Assembly (NCBI GenBank): GCA_964035545.1 | Contig: OZ037765.1 | Span: forward strand, 26,052,504 to 26,116,503 | Reading direction: 5' to 3' | DNA length: 64,000 nt | Origin: Bugula neritina | Lineage: Eukaryota > Bryozoa > Gymnolaemata > Cheilostomatida > Bugulidae | Shown here: positions 57,882 to 64,000 of the stretch, piece after piece | Layout of the letters: each line of letters begins with the position of its first letter | Numbering within the stretch: position 1 is the stretch's first letter | Position numbers and translations under genes: made by a program | The notes under the pieces: generated by a model | What the model was told of the DNA's origin: nothing | Databases searched by the model: none | The model's input: only the letters and a program-made list of their open reading frames with translations

Positions 57882-60769
57882 TAGATATTCATTTCAGCAG
57901 AAGCTAAATATCCATCTAAAACAAAACGTATGAATGTGTTAATTCAACACACTTGAGATAGCAAACAATGATGCAACCCAAATATGAATTATGCCATTAA
58001 TAGCTTTTGTTTACATTATGTCTAATTTAAAGTATGCTTTAAAGAAGAAATGACAAATTATTAGGAACTAAAAAAGCAAACGAATAGCTAATGTTATTAT
58101 CTTTTAAACAAAAAAGTGAAAAAAAAGTGATTTAAATTTAGAGATTTCATGAGATTTTTTTCTCTGCTGAGATTCTATCTCTATTAGTTAGCAACACAGC
58201 CCTAAATGCAGTAATGAAAAGTTGAGAAAAACATTTGTTTCAGATAAGAATTGTAGCAAAAAAAAATATGTTCTTGCAAAAATTTCAGCTTACTCCCTAA
58301 ACCAAAATTCATTACAGCAATTATTGAGCCTGTGCTTATAAAATTTGTCAGCTACTGCATCTAAATACCTCCAGTAGAGTCTGCAACTGTTCATATAGAG
58401 GTTTAGGGCAAAGGTAAAATAAATTTAAGCATAAAACACACCTGCTAATGCTAAATACTATATAATACACAGCTATATTAATTTAAGGTTCTTTATCAGT
58501 AAGGTGAGAGGAATATGTGACACTTTATGCAAGCAAATATAAAATTAAATGGTTACCCAACTTGAGACAAAAAACTATTTCATTGTACAGTATGTGTTTG
58601 CAAACAACTATAATAATGATATCTTAAACAGCTGTATACTAAAATTGTCATATAACATTGCATCATCATCATGATTACCATTATGATTATCATTATTAAC
58701 TTCAAGTTTAAGTCAAATTCAATAACAATATAAATATTATAACTTCCTTGCAATGTTTATTATAAAATTTCTTCTAGCTTTATATTAAATTTAATTATTA
58801 TATTGAAGTGTTTAATTTTAACAACATCAATCAACTATAAGTATAATATTTGATATTGTCATTATAATTATTATAAAAATATTGTTACTGTTAGTGTTAG
58901 TGCTGTTGTTAAAGTTACTGTTAGTGTCATCCTGATATTTATACTTATCACTAATAATAATACTAACAGTGATAGTAATAGTAATACTAAGAGTAATATT
59001 CAGTCTTAGTCTTTAGTAATAACTAATAACTATAAGATTAAGTATAACTATAAGTATAACCATTTTACTTTTACTTTTACAGTTATACTTTTAGTTTTAG
59101 TAATCAGTAATGGTCACAGACACATGACATAATTCATAGTCATGGTAAAATTCTTAGTGCATTAAGTATGTTATGCATATAGTGCTTATGAGTATCAATT
59201 TTAGAATTTTTACTACTAGTATTATAGCAAAAGACATAGTGACAATAATGATAGTATTCATTTATCATTAAGATTTTCATTTTGATATCACTGTGATTGC
59301 AAATATGTTAGATTTGGCAAATCGTCTATGGCTCAAATCAGACTGACCTTGACCCAACATAGTACCAATAGCCAACGGTCCGTGACTCGGAGTTGTGTTT
59401 TCTTTCTTGCATTGACAGTGTGAATTATTGAACTTTAACCTTTCAGCGTCGACTAAACTGCGCTACTGATTCATGGTTACCACATAATGAAAATAGGCTA
59501 ATAATATTAATATATTATTATAATATTGTAAAAGATCACCCTTAGCTATAGATTTCGCAAATAATCGGGAATAAGCTACATCGATATCTTCCCTTTAACT
59601 TTTACTTGCAGAATAGCCTTTACACATAATACATTGTACATTGATAAAAACCATTTCCAACATATCATATATAACACATATTTATGAAATAATAAAGTAT
59701 TTTAGAAAGAACCTACTACATTTTAACTGCATATAAAAAATAATATTGAATGCAAAATTGAATGAGCCTAATACAACTTATTTGTTTTAAAGGAAGAAGC
59801 TTGCAAATTGTACCCAAATATAGCATAATTACAGAAATTAAAAATTGCAAACTACAGTATCATCTGCACTATTTTTAGCCACATTTCACCCAATAGAATA
59901 ACTTTGCCTTGCACGAGTATAACGCATTGCAATTGGTCAAATAAGCATGTGGAATATTTAGTTTTAACACTTCAAGCTAAGCTCATTAGGTCGTTATCTT
60001 TAATTTCTGTTTCTACATGGATGCTTCATTCAACACACTTCTCAAGTTACATTTTTCGATTAAGTCACTTTGTTCCTGTTATTTACAAATATATACATAA
60101 CAAATATGAAGCGTCTATATTTGCAAGCTTCTTTGCGCATCTGACAGTAGCACACTATCTTACAACAACTGGGCAACTATCTGTTGGGTGGTAGAAAAAA
60201 GGTATACATGAAATTTGACTATTAAGCTGACAGCTTAAGGTGGCATCTGACTGATCAGGTAAGTGTTGCACAGAATTTCCTTCCCAATTAGGGCTAAAAC
60301 CATATAATAGCAGTCTTTCTCTTCTGTATATGCGTAGAATATGTATATATATGATGAGCTTACTAATTACCTATTGGTGTCATTTAAATCTTTAATCTAA
60401 ACTGATATACCTGAGGTTGCATTTCGAAGGTGATCGATAAAAGTTGTAAAATATCAAAAATCGTTGTTATACTCAAACAACATGCGAATGTTCTCATAAA
60501 CACTGTTAAGATGTAGTATAAATTAGAAGTATCAGAGGTACTTGTGATTTTACAGCTAAAAGCAAAAAAATATTATTTTTATATCATCAAATAGGTGAAA
60601 TGTGTGCGCCTTTGTTATTCTTTTATAAAACAATATAACAAGCATTTTAGTGCTTCACTAAGCTGCATATTGTAAATTTTTAAAAAAAGAAGCAGACAAA
60701 AACTTAGCAATGATCTGTTAGTGTTTCAGGTTCCAAACAAGCATAAATGTCACAGGGTTTTGTTTTTAG
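57882..60769. other. Divergent intergenic region TXNDC11 / LRR protein
   Basis: Contains the upstream regions of two divergent genes and repeat island 5 (58.64-59.25 kb). A plus-strand open frame of 96 codons near 59.90-60.19 kb has no recognisable family and no splice or conservation support. A slightly less AT-rich block around 59.33-59.47 kb might be a promoter; no specific motif supports this. Confidence 0.5.
58640..59250. repeat. Degenerate repeat island 5
   Basis: Words such as GTTACTGTTAGTGTTAGTGC, AACAGTGATAGTAATAGTAA and CTTTTACTTTTACAGTTATA; same texture as islands 1-4. Confidence 0.65.
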
Positions 60770-60774
60770 ACAAT

Positions 60775-63700
60775 ATGGCCTATCAAAGTAATATCAGAAA
60801 GTCAATATTACAAGCTGTGCTGCTGGGAGTGTTGGTAGCTTGGATACAGGCCTGTCCAGAAAAGTGCATCTGCTATAATTACAAAAATAGCCATTACTCG
60901 CAAAAAAGTGTTTCTACAGCTGGCAGGTTGGATTCATATTTTATATCGTTATGAATGATCTAACGCTTAATTACTTGAACATGATTATATTTTCACTTGA
61001 AATGCATAGTAAGACACTGGCGGTAACATCGAATTTCTAACTTGAGTATAATATAACTATCTAGGTTTTATTGGATGGTTATGAGAAGCAAGCAAATAAA
61101 TCCTAAAGAACAAATACCACAGAACACACACAAATCCATGCATTGCTTTGGCCTCACAAAGATGCCACCCATATTGCCCTCTGGTATGTATGCATGATTT
61201 CTTAAACAAGTTAAGAGTTTATAAGATTTATTGGTGCTTTCTTGCTCATGTTTTACCTTAGGATACATGCATATGGGTATGTATGATTATAGCAAAATAA
61301 CAAAAATTCTCACATTGATAAACACTATGCCTCTTGCAACTGTTATAATAAAACAATTTAATTTACATGCTAATGTTTTTCATTGTGTCTTTTGAGTTTT
61401 AAATATTTGCCAATTGAGCTTATTTATGATGGTGAGTGATTCACAATATTCCTAGCATTTATGTCTATCCAGCTGATATCATTGGGTAACAGTATACCTA
61501 CTATAATTAGGCATTGTAATATTTATGATTCTACAATTATTGTGTCACACTACTCATTTTTGAGCTGTCATTTACTACTTCATTGAACAAAAACAAAAAG
61601 TAAATAATCATTTGGAATCGTGTAAACAGTTTGTATCTTTTATTTCAATACTTTTACTTTTGGGTTTACTCAGCTAACGTCGCCATATAATCACAGGAAG
61701 AGTTTCTAGTCTCATGAGTTTTTATAGAGTTATTGTGTAACAATATAATTATATTATAACATAAATAAAATGTATGCCAACTCAGCAGCTATATGCCTGC
61801 TGACTATAAAAATAGCCTCACCTGTTACTAACAGATATGATGAGTCTAGGCTGCATTGTCTTGCAGCTTACAACAGTATGTCTCCATAAAGCTTGATCTG
61901 TGGTTTCCTAAACATGGTTTAACGTGCAATGGCTCATAATGCATGAAAATATAGTGAGAGTATTGAATACGGTCACCAAATTGAATTTCTAGAATATGAA
62001 CAGCTGCTTAAAAGTAGCTTGCTGTTCTGATATTTGTTTAGATTTTTATTTTCTTTAAATTATTTTTTTTGTATTATACCTGGAGATCATTTAAGGCTGC
62101 AGCTTTACGATCTACCTTAGTGTGAATTGTTAGCATATAATACTGAATGATGCAATGTAATCTTCCCAGAAATTTTATTCAATATTCCCTTAATCATTCC
62201 TTTTCCAATATTCAACAACATTTGTTATTATGTGTGGAGTGATCCCTTCCCAACTATCTTTTCCTTTTTTAAGTACTGAATCTAACATTTATATGCAGCC
62301 AGGTTTGACATAGGAATAAATAATATGGCCAACTAATAAAAATTAAAAACCAATAGCAGCTATCACTGAGCTTCAAGAGATATGGAAGCATCTACTTCTG
62401 TAGAACTTGAGCCAACTTGCAAAATTGTCCATTTTAAAAGAATTGAATAACACTTGTTTTCAGGTGTCATGAGGCTTGCAATTTATGGTGACACCCAAGA
62501 CCTAAAAGACAACCAAGCAGGTGTCTCTGGGCTACAGAGTCTAGCTGGCGTGGATCTTTTACATTACAGTCACTTAAAGCATCTCACTATAGTTAATAAC
62601 AGTTTACAGGTGAGAGTGATTTTCTATAGTCTACAGTCTATACAGTCTATTCAACATTCAGTTACAGCTTTGCATTTCTTAAAAACATAGAAACAGGCTA
62701 CTTTTTTATTCAAATATTTTTTTTAGAGTTTGCCAGCAAAGGTTTTGACAAGCATGCCAGCACTACAACATTTTTCACTGAAAAGCAATATGCTCCAGCT
62801 TTTACCACCCAACACCTTCAATAGTAAGTTATACACTATATATTAGGTTCACATTGTAAGCTGTAAGTTGTTACAGGTTTATGAATATATAATATAACAT
62901 ATATACATTTGCAAAAGATATTAAAAAGCAATAGCAAGTATATACACTGTTTTTCTTGTTGGCATGATTATATAGTTATTAAAAACATATTCATTTATAA
63001 GTTGAAAGTACATAATTAGTGTAAGTTGGCTAACTTTGTCTTTATTAATATGATTCATAAGCAACCATACTATTCTAGTAAGTATCCCAGTATAAAAGTT
63101 TCATGTATTTAGAGCAATATGTTATCATGATAATTATACTAGAGTAACAAAAGGAAACACTGCCTTTATAAGCTTATCAATTTATAAAATGGGATTCCAA
63201 CTGTGTTAAAGATGATAGCAAGTTACACACATTAGTTATAATTACCCTTCAGCTCTATTTTTAGTTCGATCTCTGTATAAAGCGCAACTTTAATTTTTTT
63301 AAATCTCACTAGTACTTTGAGTGTTCATTAGACAAAAATTGAGCTTAGATGGGTCATAAATATGAAAGAAATGTTCTTTTAATTTTGTAATTTTAGAGTT
63401 GTCGGACTTGCAGTTCATTGATTTATCACACAACAGGTTGAAGTTTTTGCCTCCACTGTCAACAACAGAATTGTGGGCATTAAAGACACTACAGCTATCT
63501 CACAATAGTTTACAAGAGCTCTACTGGTCAGACTTCTTACAAGTGCCAGCTTTGCAAGATTTAGACCTTTCTTTTAATAACATTAGTATTGTGGACCCTT
63601 CGACTTTTTTTAGTCTACACCAGCTTAGAAAACTCAGTCTAGCTTGGAACCAGCTGACTTCATATGATAGAGCGTGGCTGGAGTCAAATGCAGAAATGCT

Positions 63701-64000
63701 AAGTCTTGACTTGGCTCATAACAACATTAGGACGTTAAAAAATAGTGACTTTGAGCAACTTTCTAAACTCAAATATTTAAATTTAGCTGGAAACAAGATC
63801 TCTTCACTTTTTTCTTCGGCATTTACTGGACTGCATAGTTTAGAAACTCTCAACCTGAATGGCAATGCTCTTAGAGAAGTGAAAGTTGATACTTTTAGTA
63901 ACTTAGTATCATTGAGTCAATTGATGATGGCAAGAAATTTGTTAACATACGTAACTCCTAATGCATTTGATAAATTGACGTATCTTACCACGCTTGACAT
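60775..64000 (+). CDS. Secreted or membrane leucine-rich-repeat protein, 5' part
   Basis: Exons 60775-60926, 62464-62609, 62727-62823 and 63397 to beyond the window. The start MAYQSNIRKS leads into a hydrophobic signal sequence (ILQAVLLGVLVAWIQA) and an LRR N-terminal cap beginning CPEKCICYN. The later exons give about nine leucine-rich repeats of the typical 24-residue form, for example LQFIDLSHNRLKFLPP, LQDLDLSFNNISIV, LKYLNLAGNKISSL and LETLNLNGNALREV. Such ectodomains occur in Toll-like receptors, LRIG, slit-type and LINGO-like proteins; the part seen does not decide. Exon 60775-60926 ends in phase 2 while 62464 needs phase 1, so an exon in the 1.5-kb intron is probably missing. An acceptor at 60768-60769 leaves only 5 bases before ATG. 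Confidence 0.82.

Noticed and set aside
59904-60194. Plus-strand frame of 96 codons
   Set aside because: No homology, no splice context and AT-rich surroundings; likely chance.

Overview
The window is animal nuclear DNA. It is AT-rich, its genes are split by introns of about 100 to 2000 bases with ordinary GT-AG borders, and eight of the ten gene models have clear animal orthologues: PASK, CRCP, IQCB1, CUL2, LRRFIP2, FKBP1A, TXNDC11 and a leucine-rich-repeat protein. Gene density (about one gene per 6 kb), tRNA-derived SINEs and divergence from vertebrates suggest an invertebrate, perhaps a lophotrochozoan. The sequence alone does not settle the phylum. All exon joins were made by hand from splice motifs and reading-frame phase. 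For seven models (a 648-aa membrane protein, CRCP, IQCB1, CUL2, LRRFIP2, FKBP1A, TXNDC11) the coding length comes out as an exact multiple of three.

Layout. 1-2151 (+) 3' end of the PAS kinase PASK. 2734-10822 (-) an unrecognised single-pass membrane protein of 648 aa in 11 coding exons. 11870-12286 (-) CRCP/POLR3I in one exon. 12.3-16.5 kb is gene-free and holds a degenerate repeat island, a probable LTR and a second SINE family. 16530-23895 (+) IQCB1/NPHP5, with a MITE-like element in intron 8. 25023-25594 (-) last exon of another membrane protein. 25.6-31.9 kb is mostly non-coding, with a histone H3 pseudogene, unplaced exon-like fragments, a repeat island and a SINE. 31980-38409 (+) CUL2. 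41360-48538 (+) LRRFIP2, with a 21-bp minisatellite running into an exon acceptor. 49939-51700 (+) FKBP12. 51924-57881 (-) TXNDC11. 60775-end (+) a leucine-rich-repeat protein cut by the window edge.

The genes are not a functional cluster: ciliary IQCB1, ubiquitin-ligase scaffold CUL2, RNA polymerase III subunit CRCP, actin/Wnt-linked LRRFIP2, prolyl isomerase FKBP12 and ER TXNDC11 are a normal housekeeping mix. The observations most worth following are: (1) all eight gene starts with a proposed start codon lie within about 50 bases downstream of a 3' splice-site-like sequence, compatible with spliced-leader trans-splicing or universal 5'-UTR introns; (2) islands of a degenerate TAGT/GTTACT-type repeat recur through the window; (3) the minisatellite unit itself looks like a branch point plus acceptor; (4) the first thioredoxin motif of TXNDC11 has its cysteine and serine exchanged relative to human; (5) two membrane proteins resemble nothing I recognise.
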